Below, in pieces: positions 15,650-23,656 of a stretch of DNA of 64,000 nucleotides. Position 1 is the stretch's first letter. Each line of letters starts with the position of its first letter. The DNA lies in assembly GCA_944388145.1 (NCBI GenBank), contig CALXHQ010000001.1, forward strand, positions 310,001 to 374,000. The letters are read 5' to 3'. Below the pieces are notes generated by a model that saw only the letters and a list, made by a program, of their open reading frames with translations, was not told where the DNA came from and did no database searches. Origin of the DNA: an uncultured Gemmiger sp. GTDB lineage: Bacteria > Bacillota > Clostridia > Oscillospirales > Ruminococcaceae. The translations under genes were made by a program, and so were the position numbers.

Positions 15650-16765
15650 TCACAACAGCAGCCCGGCCGCCAGCAGCAGCAACAACAGGCCCACATTACA
15701 TAAGGTAAACCAAAGGAAGTATTTTCCCCGCAGCTGAGGGGCTTCGCGGACGATCTGCTTGTAGGAAATCAGGCTGGCCATGGAGGCAATCAGCGTGCCC
15801 AGGCCGCCCAGATTGCAGCCAACAATCAGGGCCGGCCAATCCTGCGTAAAGCCGGAAAGTAAAAGCGCCGCCGGCACATTGCTGATGACCTGGCTGGCCA
15901 GCACGGCGACCAGCTCCACCCGGCCGTCCAGCGCCGCCACCAAAAAGTCGCGGAAAGGGCCGATCCGCCCGGCGTTGCCGATAAAGACAAAGAAAGCCAC
16001 AAAGGTACCCAGCAGCGAGTAATCCACCTGGGCCAGCAGATGCCTGTCCGTGATCAGCAGATAGACAGCCACCACGGCCGCGATGGCCAGCGGCGGCACC
16101 AGGTCAAAGATCCCCAGCAGGCAAAGGGCAAACCCTGCCAGATAGACCGCCAGCCGGCCAGGGCGCGCCACTGCGGTGTCCACCTGGACATGCTGGATGG
16201 TTTCTGACTTTTGAACCAGCACAAGGATGACCAGGCATACCCCGGATATGGCCACATAGGGCAGCATCAGCCCGCACAGCGCGCCAAAGCTCATGCCCGC
16301 CCTGCCATAGAGATAGAGATTTTGGGGGTTGCCCATGGGGGTGAACATACTGCCCAGGTTAGCCGCCACCGTCTGCAGCACCACCAACGGAATCATCAGC
16401 CGCCGCTGCCCCGCCATGGTCAGCACGGTGAAGGCGAAGGGCACAAAGGTGATGAGTGACACATCATTGGTAACGATCATGCTGAAAAAGAAGGGCAGAA
16501 ACACCAGCACCAGCAGCATCCCCCGGGAGGTCCTGACCCGGCGCAGCAGGCGCCCGCCCAAGCAGCCGAACAGTCCCGCCTGTTGGAAGCCCTTCATCAC
16601 TGCCATCAGGCTGAACAGCAGCGCCAGCGTTTCCCAATCGATATAGCCGGTGTATTCCGCGTCCGGCGGCACCACAAAGGCGGAGAGAACTGCCAGCACC
16701 ACCGCCACCGAGAGAACCGTCTCGGCACGCACAAAGCGGAGCAGGCGTTTGACAGACTGGGGCAT
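15650..16765 (-). CDS. ArsB/NhaD-type SLC13-like permease
   Basis: The protein has 371 residues from the ATG at 16765 (AAAGGAG 8 bases upstream). It has about ten membrane helices. Characteristic motifs are MIVTNDVSLITFVPF (~105-120), FTPMGNPQNLYLY (~155-165) and a second repeat with SQVISNVPAALLLSGF and GCNLGGLGTLIASMASLISY. The family exports or exchanges anions (arsenite, dicarboxylates) or Na+/H+; the NPQN motif is common in anion permeases of Clostridia. It is monocistronic, with its own promoter and terminator. Substrate unknown; it is separate from the hexarate operon despite sharing the superfamily. Confidence 0.75.
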   Translation of the reverse strand: MPQSVKRLLRFVRAETVLSVAVVLAVLSAFVVPPDAEYTGYIDWETLALLFSLMAVMKGFQQAGLFGCLGGRLLRRVRTSRGMLLVLVFLPFFFSMIVTNDVSLITFVPFAFTVLTMAGQRRLMIPLVVLQTVAANLGSMFTPMGNPQNLYLYGRAGMSFGALCGLMLPYVAISGVCLVILVLVQKSETIQHVQVDTAVARPGRLAVYLAGFALCLLGIFDLVPPLAIAAVVAVYLLITDRHLLAQVDYSLLGTFVAFFVFIGNAGRIGPFRDFLVAALDGRVELVAVLASQVISNVPAALLLSGFTQDWPALIVGCNLGGLGTLIASMASLISYKQIVREAPQLRGKYFLWFTLCNVGLLLLLLAAGLLL

Positions 16766-16908
16766 GAAAAAGACTCCTTTGCAATGATCTTGCACCGGCG
16801 CAAAAAGTGACCGATGGGGCATCGGTCACAGGCTGTCGAAAAAACAGAATTCATCTTTCTGGACGGGCACGCGCCAGCAGCAGCGCCGTGCAAAGACCGT
16901 CAGACGCT

Positions 16909-16937
16909 ATTATAACATTGCGGGGGCAGAAATACAA
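16909..16937 (-). promoter_or_regulatory. Promoter of the ArsB/NhaD-like permease
   Basis: On the minus strand TTGTAT (16932-16937), 17 bases, then TATAAT (16909-16914) with an extended -10 TG. It leaves a leader of about 135 bases. The rest of the gene-free stretch 16766-17068 holds only this promoter, the leader and the hairpin at 16991-17036. Confidence 0.7.
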
Positions 16938-16990
16938 TCATTGCCGGCAGGCAGGCTCTCCCCTGCCCCGGCACGGTTTGGCACAAACAG

Positions 16991-17036
16991 AACCGCCGCC
17001 CCGGGGCAGCGATTTTCCTCCCGGAGCGGCTGGTTT
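16991..17036. terminator. Possible terminator downstream of yczE-like gene
   Basis: An imperfect G+C-rich stem (AACCGCCGCCCCGG at 16991 pairing with CCGGAGCGGCTGGTT from 17021). The T-run is stronger on the plus strand than on the minus strand where the upstream operon ends, so its function is uncertain. Confidence 0.4.
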
Positions 17037-17068
17037 TTGCAGATTGGATGCAGTGCTGATGTATCGGC

Positions 17069-17725
17069 TCAGACCAACAGTTTTGCGCCCACATGCTTCA
17101 TTGGCTTATTCACCTGGCGAGAGGTTATCCCCACAAAGATGGCCGCAGCAACGGTGCCCTCCCGCACACCGGACAGCCGGTGCAAAAATGCAAAGCCCAA
17201 AACCACGGCGATCAGGACCATGGAGCAGTCCACACATACCTTGGCGCTGGCAAATTTCAGCTTGAACACCTTGCACAGTGCCAGGGCGACCCCCTCGCCC
17301 GCCATGGTGACCACATCGGCGGTGACCTCAAAGCTGACGCCTGTCCCCACCAACAGGATACCCGCAATGCAGAAGATCCACTGCTGCCAGTAGGTTGTGG
17401 GGTTAATGCTTTGAAGCAGCCAGACGGAGAAATCGCACAGATAGCCAAACGCCATGGCCACCGGCACCTGAACCAGCTGCACCAGCTGAAACCGTCGGCG
17501 CAGCAGCACGATCTGCAGCAGAACCAGGCAGCAGTTGAACAGGATGGTGGTTTGGCCCACCGTCAAAGGCGTGATATCATCGCTGAGGACATAAGGAACG
17601 CTGGACACAGGAGATGTGCCCAGCCCGGCTTTGATGGAAAATCCCACTCCCAGGGACATGATAAACAGCCCAACCAACAGCATAAGATAACGGCGGACAA
17701 GATTTGCAGGGGTACGCTCTTTCAC
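17069..17725 (-). CDS. YczE/YitT-like integral membrane protein
   Basis: The protein has 218 residues with about five to six membrane helices. The N-terminal helix pair, with GLFIMSLGVGFSIKAGLGTSPVSSVPY (split: GVGFSIKAGLGTSP is the conserved core), is typical of the YczE/YyaS/YitT group, as is the later GVSFEVTADVVTMAGEG segment. Its ATG at 17725 follows the stop of the MarR gene with no gap, so it is translated as a pair with the regulator. Genes under MarR repressors often encode efflux or membrane functions. The molecular role of YczE-like proteins is not settled and I do not assign one. Confidence 0.75.
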   Translation of the reverse strand: MKERTPANLVRRYLMLLVGLFIMSLGVGFSIKAGLGTSPVSSVPYVLSDDITPLTVGQTTILFNCCLVLLQIVLLRRRFQLVQLVQVPVAMAFGYLCDFSVWLLQSINPTTYWQQWIFCIAGILLVGTGVSFEVTADVVTMAGEGVALALCKVFKLKFASAKVCVDCSMVLIAVVLGFAFLHRLSGVREGTVAAAIFVGITSRQVNKPMKHVGAKLLV

Positions 17726-18160
17726 TCAACCATCTTCCTTTCTCTTTGTCAGGGCATCCCAGACATGGTCCAGCGCACAGCACAGCTGCTGCAGCTGATC
17801 CTGCGTCAGGTCGGCTGCAGCCTTCTGATCCGCTGTGGCAAAGGCACGGTCCATTGCTTGGGCGGCGGCCTGCCCTTTTGCGGTCAGCGTCACATACAGC
17901 GAACGGCGATTGCCCTCGTGCTGGGCGCGGGCAATCAGCCCGTCCCGCTCCATTCGGGTCAGGATACTGCCCACCGTGGCCGGCTCGATCTCGCAGTGCA
18001 AGGCGATAGCCTTTTGGTTGCTCTCCCCTGCGCCCAGCAGATACTCCAAAACCTTGGGCTGCCCCGGGGAGAGTCCCAGGGCAGCAGCCTGGGCCATGAT
18101 TTCCCGATTCATGGCTGCCTGCGCCCGCAGAAGCAGCTGATGTAGCGGCAGCTGTGCCAT
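17726..18160 (-). CDS. MarR-family transcriptional regulator
   Basis: The protein has 144 residues from the ATG at 18160 (AGAGGG 8 bases upstream; an in-frame TTG seven codons earlier is less likely). The winged-helix region reads LSPGQPKVLEYL...NQKAIALHCEIEPATVGSILTRMERDGLI, with the wing ARAQHEGNRRSLYVTLTAKG, a classic MarR fold. It should act as a homodimer that represses its own operon and releases DNA on binding a small phenolic or other effector. The palindromes at 18244-18257 and 18213-18228 are its obvious targets. It is co-transcribed with the downstream membrane protein. Confidence 0.9.
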   Translation of the reverse strand: MAQLPLHQLLLRAQAAMNREIMAQAAALGLSPGQPKVLEYLLGAGESNQKAIALHCEIEPATVGSILTRMERDGLIARAQHEGNRRSLYVTLTAKGQAAAQAMDRAFATADQKAAADLTQDQLQQLCCALDHVWDALTKRKEDG

Positions 18161-18212
18161 GTTGTGAACCCTCTTTCCCAAATTGCTCTATCTGAACAGA
18201 AGCAAGTCATTT

Positions 18213-18228
18213 AATAAGTTTGCTTACT
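18213..18228. promoter_or_regulatory. Second MarR operator half-match
   Basis: AATAAGTTTGCTTACT is an imperfect palindrome resembling the perfect site at 18244-18257. The centre-to-centre distance is 30 bp, so two dimers could sit on the same face of DNA. Confidence 0.55.
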
Positions 18229-18237
18229 GTATCAATT

Positions 18238-18266
18238 ATTATAATAAGTATACTTATATTTGTCAA
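18238..18266 (-). promoter_or_regulatory. Consensus promoter of marR-yczE with MarR palindrome in the spacer
   Basis: On the minus strand a perfect TTGACA (18261-18266), 17-base spacer and perfect TATAAT (18238-18243). The spacer holds the perfect 14-bp palindrome ATAAGTATACTTAT (18244-18257). A MarR dimer bound there would directly block RNA polymerase. Confidence 0.88.
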
Positions 18267-18287
18267 CTCCCGCGTCCACCCCCCCCC

Positions 18288-18317
18288 TTGACGGACAGCG
18301 CGGTCCCGTGCCATACT
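18288..18317 (+). promoter_or_regulatory. Candidate promoter of coaBC
   Basis: TTGACG (18288-18293), an 18-base spacer and CATACT (18312-18317), about 60 bases ahead of the coaBC start. It is divergent from the marR promoter. Confidence 0.45.
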
Positions 18318-18385
18318 ATAACCCGAAGGGCGGCGGCCGGTGCCGCGCCGCTGCCCAAACAAAGCAAAAAGGACAGGTGTTTTCC

Positions 18386-19597
18386 ATGCCGGATATTTCC
18401 CTGAAAGGCAAAACCATTGTTCTGGGCGTGACAGGCGGCATTGCTGCCTACAAGATGCCCAACGTGGCCCACCAGCTGGTCAAGCTGGGGGCCGACGTTC
18501 ATGTTCTGATGACCAAAAATGCCACCGAGTTCATTGCGCCGCTGGTGTTTGAGACATTGACCAACCGCCGCTGCATCGTGGATACCTTCGACCGCAATTT
18601 CCAGTACGACGTGGCCCATGTCTCGCTGGCCAATGCGGCGGACCTGATGCTGATTGCGCCGGCCACCGCCAATGTGATTGCCAAGTTGGCCCATGGCCTG
18701 GCCGATGATATGCTGACCACCGTAACACTGGCCGCCCATTGCCCCAAGCTGGTGGCCCCCGCCATGAATACCCATATGTTGGAAAACCCCATTACCCAAG
18801 ACAACCTGAAAACACTGGAGCACTATGGCTTTACCGTGATTCCGTCGGGTTCGGGGCTGCTGGCCTGCGGTGATGTGGGGTCTGGCCGCCTGCCGGAGGA
18901 GAGCGTTCTGGTGGACTACTGCCTGCGGGAGCTGGCCTGCAAGAAAGATATGCAGGGCATGAAGGTGGTGGTTTCAGCAGGGGCCACCTGTGAGCCGATG
19001 GACCCGGTGCGGTATATCACCAACCATTCCACCGGCAAGATGGGCTGCGCGGTAGCCCGAGCCTGCATACTGCGCGGCGCCGACGTGACGTTGTTGGGGG
19101 CGGCCGCGGCACAGCTGCACCTGCCGTTTGTGCGGACTGTCCCCTTCACCACTGCCAGGGACCTGTTTGAGGCGGTGAAAGCCAACGCCATGGACGCCGA
19201 TGCACTGGTGATGGCAGCCGCCGTGGCGGACTATCGACCGGCTGCCGTGGCGCAGGACAAAATCAAAAAGAGTGACGGCGATCTGACGCTGGCGCTGGAG
19301 CGCACCGACGATATCCTTGCCTGGGTGGGCGAACACAAACCGGCGGGATTGTACCTGTGCGGGTTCTCGATGGAGACCCGGGACCTGATTGAGAACTCCA
19401 CCGCCAAGCTGAACAAAAAGCACCTGGACCTGATTGTAGCCAACAACCTGAAAGTCCCCGGCGCCGGGTTTGGGGTGGACACCAACGTTGTAACGCTGAT
19501 TTCTGCGCGTGGTGCCGAGTCTCTTCCGCTGCAGAGCAAGGATGCTGTGGCCATGCGTATCGCCGACGAGATCGTGCGGGCCAAGCAGCAGGGCTAA
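18386..19597 (+). CDS. coaBC: Bifunctional phosphopantothenoylcysteine decarboxylase / phosphopantothenate-cysteine ligase
   Basis: The protein has 403 residues from the ATG at 18386. The N-terminal flavoprotein CoaC domain has GVTGGIAAYK, HVSLANAADLMLIAPATANVIAK (core PATAN) and APAMNTHM. The linker and CoaB domain follow with VVSAGATCEPMDPVRYITNHSTGKMG (core DPVRYITNHSTGKMG), AAAVADYRP and the nucleotide-site KIKK. Together the domains convert 4'-phosphopantothenate and Cys, using CTP, to 4'-phosphopantetheine in coenzyme A synthesis. Length and motif order are normal. It is monocistronic, between its own promoter and a strong terminator. Confidence 0.95.
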   Translation: MPDISLKGKTIVLGVTGGIAAYKMPNVAHQLVKLGADVHVLMTKNATEFIAPLVFETLTNRRCIVDTFDRNFQYDVAHVSLANAADLMLIAPATANVIAKLAHGLADDMLTTVTLAAHCPKLVAPAMNTHMLENPITQDNLKTLEHYGFTVIPSGSGLLACGDVGSGRLPEESVLVDYCLRELACKKDMQGMKVVVSAGATCEPMDPVRYITNHSTGKMGCAVARACILRGADVTLLGAAAAQLHLPFVRTVPFTTARDLFEAVKANAMDADALVMAAAVADYRPAAVAQDKIKKSDGDLTLALERTDDILAWVGEHKPAGLYLCGFSMETRDLIENSTAKLNKKHLDLIVANNLKVPGAGFGVDTNVVTLISARGAESLPLQSKDAVAMRIADEIVRAKQQG

Positions 19598-19624
19598 CCC
19601 ATTCTGCAGCCGCCTGTGCGTGCG

Positions 19625-19672
19625 GCGGCCCCCGTTCCTGTCATTTTGCACAGAACCGGGGGCCGCTTTTTT
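19625..19672 (+). terminator. Intrinsic terminator after coaBC
   Basis: GCGGCCCCCG (19625-19634) pairs with CGGGGGCCGC (19657-19666), with a further TTC/GAA pairing inside, followed by TTTTTT (19667-19672). Confidence 0.9.
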
Positions 19673-19742
19673 GCCTGTTGCTGAATCTTTTCGCCGGGCC
19701 AATTTGCCATCGATAGTTTACAAACCATTCACAAAGTTGGCA

Positions 19743-19944
19743 CAGCAGACGCGTATACTTTAGATAGATAAACCGGTTTGCAAGCCCGGTTTAAGCAGGA
19801 TCAGCCCGTGGCAGCAACGGTTGCCGCCCGGCGGTCCAGGGGCGCCCCGGCCGGGGAATCCTCCGGTCAGGCCGGTGCGGCGAACGAGGTGCCGCACCGG
19901 CTCCGCCCCGGCAAAATTATTCGACAAAGGAGAGACATCCGCCC
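19743..19944 (+). other. Structured 5' leader of the CBS-domain gene
   Basis: A possible promoter (TTGGCA at about 19737, 17 bases, TTAGAT) is followed by about 180 bases with successive hairpins. AAACCGG pairs with CCGGTTT (about 19771-19793). Then comes a GGCA/TGCC stem near 19810. Finally a perfect 11-bp stem, GCCGGTGCGGC (19871-19881) with GCCGCACCGGC (19891-19901), sits just upstream of the ribosome site. No T-run follows the last hairpin, so it is not a terminator. I do not recognise a known riboswitch class. Confidence 0.45.
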
Positions 19945-20412
19945 ATGAACCTGCTGTTTTTCCTGACCCCAAAACAGGATGTGCTGTATATCTACGAGGA
20001 TTTTACCCTGCGCCAGGCCCTTGAAAAATGGTCCAATCAGCGCTACGCCACCATTCCGGTGCTCCGCCGCAACGGAGAATATCTGGGTATCATCAGCGAG
20101 GGCGACCTGCTGTGGGGCATCAAGAACATCCATGGCCTGGACCTGGACGCCAGCGAGGACGTGCCGGTCTCCAGCTTTCCCCGCCGGCGCAACTACAAAG
20201 CGGTACCGGTAACCACAGATATGCGTACCCTGGTGGAGGCCGCTGTGGACCAAAACTTTGTTCCGGTCGTGGATGATCGGAACGTGTTCATTGGCATTGT
20301 TCCCCGTACCGCGATCATCAAATACATGCTGCGCCGGATGGATTCCAGCAGCGAGACGACCCAGTTTTCCACCCGGGCTGTTAAAAAGCAGCTGATGCAG
20401 GCCCAATCCTGA
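19945..20412 (+). CDS. CBS-domain pair protein
   Basis: The protein has 155 residues and consists almost only of two CBS domains. The first is around residues 14-65 (LRQALEKWSNQRYATIPVLRRNGEYLGIISEGDLLW, core IPVLRRNGEYLGIISEGDL). The second is around 85-135, with VPVVDDRNVFIGIVPRTAII. CBS pairs bind adenine nucleotides such as AMP, ATP, SAM or c-di-AMP and usually regulate a partner. Here there is no fused enzyme or channel domain. It is cytosolic and monocistronic, with the ATG at 19945 preceded by AAAGGAG. Its partner and ligand are unknown; a nucleotide-responsive accessory protein is the conservative reading. Confidence 0.8.
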   Translation: MNLLFFLTPKQDVLYIYEDFTLRQALEKWSNQRYATIPVLRRNGEYLGIISEGDLLWGIKNIHGLDLDASEDVPVSSFPRRRNYKAVPVTTDMRTLVEAAVDQNFVPVVDDRNVFIGIVPRTAIIKYMLRRMDSSSETTQFSTRAVKKQLMQAQS

Positions 20413-20436
20413 TTCTGTTACTCCTCCAACACCTTC

Positions 20437-20473
20437 TCCCGCCCGGACAGCAAGCGCACCGGGCGGGATTTTT
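20437..20473 (+). terminator. Intrinsic terminator after CBS gene
   Basis: TCCCGCCCGG (20437-20446) pairs with CCGGGCGGGA (20459-20468), followed by TTTTTA. Confidence 0.9.
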
Positions 20474-20486
20474 ATTGGCATACAAA

Positions 20487-20520
20487 AGGCCCGCTGCGGG
20501 GCAAACCTCGCAGCGGGCCT
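20487..20520 (-). terminator. Intrinsic terminator of the ribosomal protein operon
   Basis: A 12-bp stem, AGGCCCGCTGCG (20487-20498) with CGCAGCGGGCCT (20509-20520). On the minus strand it is followed by TTTTG, 27 bases past the rplL stop. Confidence 0.85.
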
Positions 20521-20547
20521 TTGTGGTTTTGTGCAGTAAGAAAAAAC

Positions 20548-20925
20548 TTACTTCAGCTCGACCTTGGCGCCGACCTCTTCCAGCTTCTTCTGCATCTCCT
20601 CGGCGTCGGCCTTGGAAGCATTCTCCTTCAGCTTGGCGTTGGGGGTCTCGACGAGCTTCTTGGCATCCATCAGGGAAGCACCGGTCAGCTCCTTGACGGT
20701 CTTGATGACCTGCATCTTGGAAGCGCCGACATCAACCAGGACGACGTCGAACTCGGTCTTCTCTTCCTCAGCGGGAGCGGCAGCAGCGCCGGCAGCGGCG
20801 GGAGCAGCAGCGGCAACAGCGGAAACACCGAACTCCTCGCAGATGGTGTCAACGAGCTCTTTCAGCTCAAGAACAGTCATAGTCTTGACAGACTCGACAA
20901 TGGCAGTGATCTTCTCAGAAGCCAT
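20548..20925 (-). CDS. rplL: Ribosomal protein L7/L12 (bL12)
   Basis: The protein has 125 residues from the ATG at 20925 with GGAGGT close upstream. The N-terminal dimerisation helices ([24 protein letters not shown]) lead to the Ala/Pro-rich hinge (~38-55). The globular C-terminal domain carries [18 protein letters not shown] and the factor-binding region [12 protein letters not shown]. Four to six copies bind L10 on the ribosome stalk and recruit translation GTPases. It is the distal gene of the rplJ-rplL operon and is co-regulated through the L10 leader. Confidence 0.98.
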   Translation of the reverse strand: MASEKITAIVESVKTMTVLELKELVDTICEEFGVSAVAAAAPAAAGAAAAPAEEEKTEFDVVLVDVGASKMQVIKTVKELTGASLMDAKKLVETPNAKLKENASKADAEEMQKKLEEVGAKVELK

Positions 20926-21015
20926 GATAGTTACCTCCATGTAAATTTTTGATCTCGCAGGATCGAATTGCTTGGTTTGCGGCCGCATTACGCGGCCATC
21001 GTCATGCGGCAGTGA

Positions 21016-21531
21016 TCAGGCAGCGGGCTCTTCGCTCTGCTTGTCGACAACAGCCTGCAGGCTGACAGCCAGACCGCCGATGATGCCGGACAGAGAGCCG
21101 GCCAGCATGGACAGCAGGCCTTCGCGGTTGGGCATGGTGGACAGGCTGCGGACACCTGCAGCATCCATGACCTGACCATCGCAGAAGCCGCCTTTGACGG
21201 CAAAACGCTTGGTCTTGTCGGCATCAGCAAACTTGCACAGAATGCGAGCTGCGGCAGCGGGGTCCTCGGGGGAGATTGCGATGGCAGTGTCACCCTTGAA
21301 GCACTCGGCCAGAGCCTCGTACTTGGTGCCCTTAACAGCCAGGCGCAGCATGGTGTTCTTGACGACGGTGTACTCAACGCCGGCCTCACGCAGCTCCTTG
21401 CGGAGCTTGGTGTCATCGGCAACGCTGATGCCGTTGTAGGAAACGACAACGCCGGCCATCGCGGAGTTCAGCTTCTCGTTGAGCTCCTTAACGTATGCCT
21501 GCTTGGCAGCCAGAATCTTGTTGCTGGGCAT
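21016..21531 (-). CDS. rplJ: Ribosomal protein L10 (uL10)
   Basis: A 171-residue protein of normal length. The N-terminal rRNA-binding part has [24 protein letters not shown] and [23 protein letters not shown] (conserved core VKNTMLRLA). The C-terminal helix binds L12 dimers. The ATG at 21531 has GAGGTG upstream. It forms the stalk base and, with L12, autoregulates by binding the leader RNA immediately upstream. Confidence 0.98.
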   Translation of the reverse strand: MPSNKILAAKQAYVKELNEKLNSAMAGVVVSYNGISVADDTKLRKELREAGVEYTVVKNTMLRLAVKGTKYEALAECFKGDTAIAISPEDPAAAARILCKFADADKTKRFAVKGGFCDGQVMDAAGVRSLSTMPNREGLLSMLAGSLSGIIGGLAVSLQAVVDKQSEEPAA

Positions 21532-21560
21532 TTGGATTCACCTCATTTCGTTTCCAGTAT

Positions 21561-21693
21561 GAAAAAAGCCTCTTGCTCGGCTTTGGGCCGGGAAAGAGGC
21601 TTGAAAATGCTTTTGCAATCAAACACCACGTTTCTCGGCAGGCTGAGCAAACTCAATTATGCTGAAATCAGCACCTGCTGTCTTCAAAACAGC
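21561..21693 (-). ncRNA. Ribosomal protein L10 leader (autoregulatory mRNA leader with attenuator)
   Basis: Between the rplJ promoter and start codon the minus-strand transcript contains GACAGCAGGTGC and, after a side stem, CCTGCCGAG. This is the paired core known from Firmicute rplJ leaders. It is followed by a hairpin of AAGCCTCTT with AAGAGGCTT (arms 21566-21574 and 21594-21602) and a TTTTTT run, giving a terminator-like attenuator. L10-L12 binding to the core should favour termination. Confidence 0.8.
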
Positions 21694-21699
21694 TTAATT

Positions 21700-21728
21700 A
21701 GTATACCGCAGAGACGCGGGTTTGTCAA
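21700..21728 (-). promoter_or_regulatory. Promoter of rplJ-rplL
   Basis: On the minus strand TTGACA (21723-21728), 17 bases, then TATACT (21700-21705). It lies just downstream of the rplA stop and makes the L10 leader the 5' end of a separate transcript. Confidence 0.88.
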
Positions 21729-21755
21729 GCATCATTTTTGCCGGGACAGCAAAAA

Positions 21756-22448
21756 TCAGACACCGTACTTCAGGGTGTTGACGCGGACGCCGGGGCCCAT
21801 GGTGGTGGCAACGGTGGCGCTCTTGAAGTACTGGCCCTTGGCAGCAGCGGGCTTTGCCTTGGCGATGGCCTCCAGAACGGTGTCCAGGTTGGTCATCAGC
21901 TTGTCGGCGCCGAAGGAAGCCTTACCGATGGGCACATGGATGATGTTCTGCTTGTCCAGGCGGTACTCGATCTTACCGGCCTTGGCCTCGGTGACGGCAC
22001 GGCCCACATCGGGGGTAACGGTGCCGGCCTTGGGGTTGGGCATCAGGCCACGGGGGCCCAGGATTTTACCCAAACGGCCAACACGGCCCATCATGTCCGG
22101 GGTGGTGACCAGGACATCAAAGTCCAGGTAGCCGCCCTGGATCTTGGCGATCAGGTCGTCATCACCGACTTCTTGGGCGCCGGCAGCCTCGGCGGCCTTG
22201 GCGGCGTCGCCCTTGCAGATGGCGATGACGCGAACGTTTTTGCCGGTGCCGTTGGGCAGAACAACAGCGCCGCGGACCTGCTGGTCAGCATGGCGGCTGT
22301 CAACACCCAGGCGGACATGCAGCTCAACCGTCTCGTCGAACTTGGCCTTGGCGGTCTGGCAGCAGAGAGACAGAGCCTCCTGCGGATCATAGATTTTGGT
22401 ACGGTCGATCAGCTTGGCGCTTTCGGCATATTTCTTACCGTGATTCAT
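21756..22448 (-). CDS. rplA: Ribosomal protein L1 (uL1)
   Basis: The protein has 230 residues. Typical blocks are [34 protein letters not shown] (core [14 protein letters not shown]), [29 protein letters not shown] (core [11 protein letters not shown]) and GPGVRVN near the C terminus. It binds 23S rRNA at the L1 stalk near the E site. The ATG at 22448 has AGGAGG upstream. It lies 60 bases after rplK and is co-transcribed. Confidence 0.98.
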   Translation of the reverse strand: MNHGKKYAESAKLIDRTKIYDPQEALSLCCQTAKAKFDETVELHVRLGVDSRHADQQVRGAVVLPNGTGKNVRVIAICKGDAAKAAEAAGAQEVGDDDLIAKIQGGYLDFDVLVTTPDMMGRVGRLGKILGPRGLMPNPKAGTVTPDVGRAVTEAKAGKIEYRLDKQNIIHVPIGKASFGADKLMTNLDTVLEAIAKAKPAAAKGQYFKSATVATTMGPGVRVNTLKYGV

Positions 22449-22508
22449 TACTCATTCCTCCTGTGTGGTGGTTATCGGATCAATTCCTCCCACATATTGG
22501 TCGGGCGG

Positions 22509-22934
22509 TTACTCCTCGACGGTAACGCCCATGCTGCGGCAGGTGCCCTTGATCATGCTGACGGCAGCTTCCAGGGAAGCAGCGTTCAGGTCGGGCATCT
22601 TCTGCTTGGCGATCTCCTCGGCCTGGGCCAGGGTGATGGAGCCGACCTTGTTCTTGTTCGGCACGCCGGAAGCAGTCTCGATGCCGGCGGCCTTCTTGAT
22701 CAGGACCGGGGCCGGCGGAGTCTTGGTGATGAAGCTGAAGGAGCGGTCAGCGTAAACCGTGATGACAACCGGGATGATGTAGCCGATCTGGTTCTTGGTA
22801 CGCTCGTTAAACTCCTTGGTGAACGCCATAATGTTGACGCCCTTCTGGCCGAGAGCGGGGCCGACGGGCGGGGCCGGAGTTGCCTTGCCGGCGGGAATCT
22901 GCAGCTTAATGTAGCCAGTGATTTTCTGTGCCAT
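22509..22934 (-). CDS. rplK: Ribosomal protein L11 (uL11)
   Basis: The protein has 141 residues from the ATG at 22934; an upstream in-frame extension is not supported by the family N terminus [37 protein letters not shown] and [14 protein letters not shown] are diagnostic. It forms the GTPase-associated centre with 23S rRNA and L10/L12, and is the classic thiostrepton-region protein. The AGGTGCAAATTACA region provides the ribosome site. It is separated from nusG by a 161-base gap containing hairpins. Confidence 0.98.
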   Translation of the reverse strand: MAQKITGYIKLQIPAGKATPAPPVGPALGQKGVNIMAFTKEFNERTKNQIGYIIPVVITVYADRSFSFITKTPPAPVLIKKAAGIETASGVPNKNKVGSITLAQAEEIAKQKMPDLNAASLEAAVSMIKGTCRSMGVTVEE

Positions 22935-22992
22935 TGTAATTTGCACCTCCAAAATTTGTGGTGAGTTGCGGCCCGCGGTGCAGGCCTCCCAC

Positions 22993-23013
22993 GAGTGCAC
23001 GGGCTGTGCACTC
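22993..23013 (-). other. Hairpin in the nusG-rplK intergenic region
   Basis: GAGTGCAC (22993-23000) pairs with GTGCACTC (23006-23013) around a 5-base loop, in the untranslated stretch ahead of rplK. A small ACCGC/GCGGT hairpin with a TTTTT tail lies directly upstream on the transcript (about 23018-23036). Together they may form an attenuator or processing site. Confidence 0.4.
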
Positions 23014-23095
23014 TATAAAAACCGCGTGCGGTCTTTAACCGGAAAACTGTGTGCCGCAATCCAGCGGCGGGGCGGCAGCCAGCGCTGCCTGGGGA

Positions 23096-23635
23096 TCACA
23101 GCAGCTTGACCTGGGACAGGTCCAGCTCTGCGGGGGTTTCGCGGCCAAACATCGAGATCTTGACGCGGACCTTGCGGGCCTGGGTGTCAATCTCCTCGAC
23201 AGTGCCAACGGAACCGGCCATCGGGCCACCGGTCAGCTCGACCGTATCGCCCACTGCGTAATCGACGCGGGGACCAGAGACCATCTCGACGCCCAGCTTG
23301 GCAACCTCCTCCTCAGAGAGAGGCTCCGGCTTGGAGGCCGGGCCGACAAAACCGGTGCACCCGCGGGTATTGCGGACGATGTACCAGGTATTGTCGTTCA
23401 TCACCATTTTGATGAAAACATAGCCGGGATAGATCTTGTGCTGGACTTCCTTCTCGCCAATCTTGTTGCCGTTTTTGTCCAGCTTGTCCTCAATCACAGT
23501 CTCAGTGGGGACTTTGACATCGCAGATCAAGTCCTGAAGGCGGCGGTTTTCGACCATTGTCATCAGGTCCTGGGCCACTTTGTTCTCATAACCGGAATAG
23601 GTATGGGCCACATACCAGAAAGCCTGTTCAGCCAT
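23096..23635 (-). CDS. nusG: Transcription termination/antitermination factor NusG
   Basis: A 179-residue protein of normal length. The NGN domain opens with WYVAHTYSGYENKVAQDL and has GYVFIKMVMND and NTRGCTGFVG. The C-terminal KOW domain has VSGPRVDYAVGDTVELTGGPMAGSVGTVEEID (core GGPMAGSVGTV). It binds the RNA polymerase clamp helices and modulates pausing, Rho action and translation coupling. It lies 20 bases after secE in the conserved rpmG-secE-nusG order. Confidence 0.98.
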   Translation of the reverse strand: MAEQAFWYVAHTYSGYENKVAQDLMTMVENRRLQDLICDVKVPTETVIEDKLDKNGNKIGEKEVQHKIYPGYVFIKMVMNDNTWYIVRNTRGCTGFVGPASKPEPLSEEEVAKLGVEMVSGPRVDYAVGDTVELTGGPMAGSVGTVEEIDTQARKVRVKISMFGRETPAELDLSQVKLL

Positions 23636-23656
23636 GGTTCACGCCTCCTGTTTGCA

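Noticed and set aside
19760-19944. Cobalamin, c-di-AMP or SRP-type RNA in the CBS-gene leader
   Set aside because: None of the conserved core sequences I know for these RNAs could be matched; I describe it only as a structured leader.
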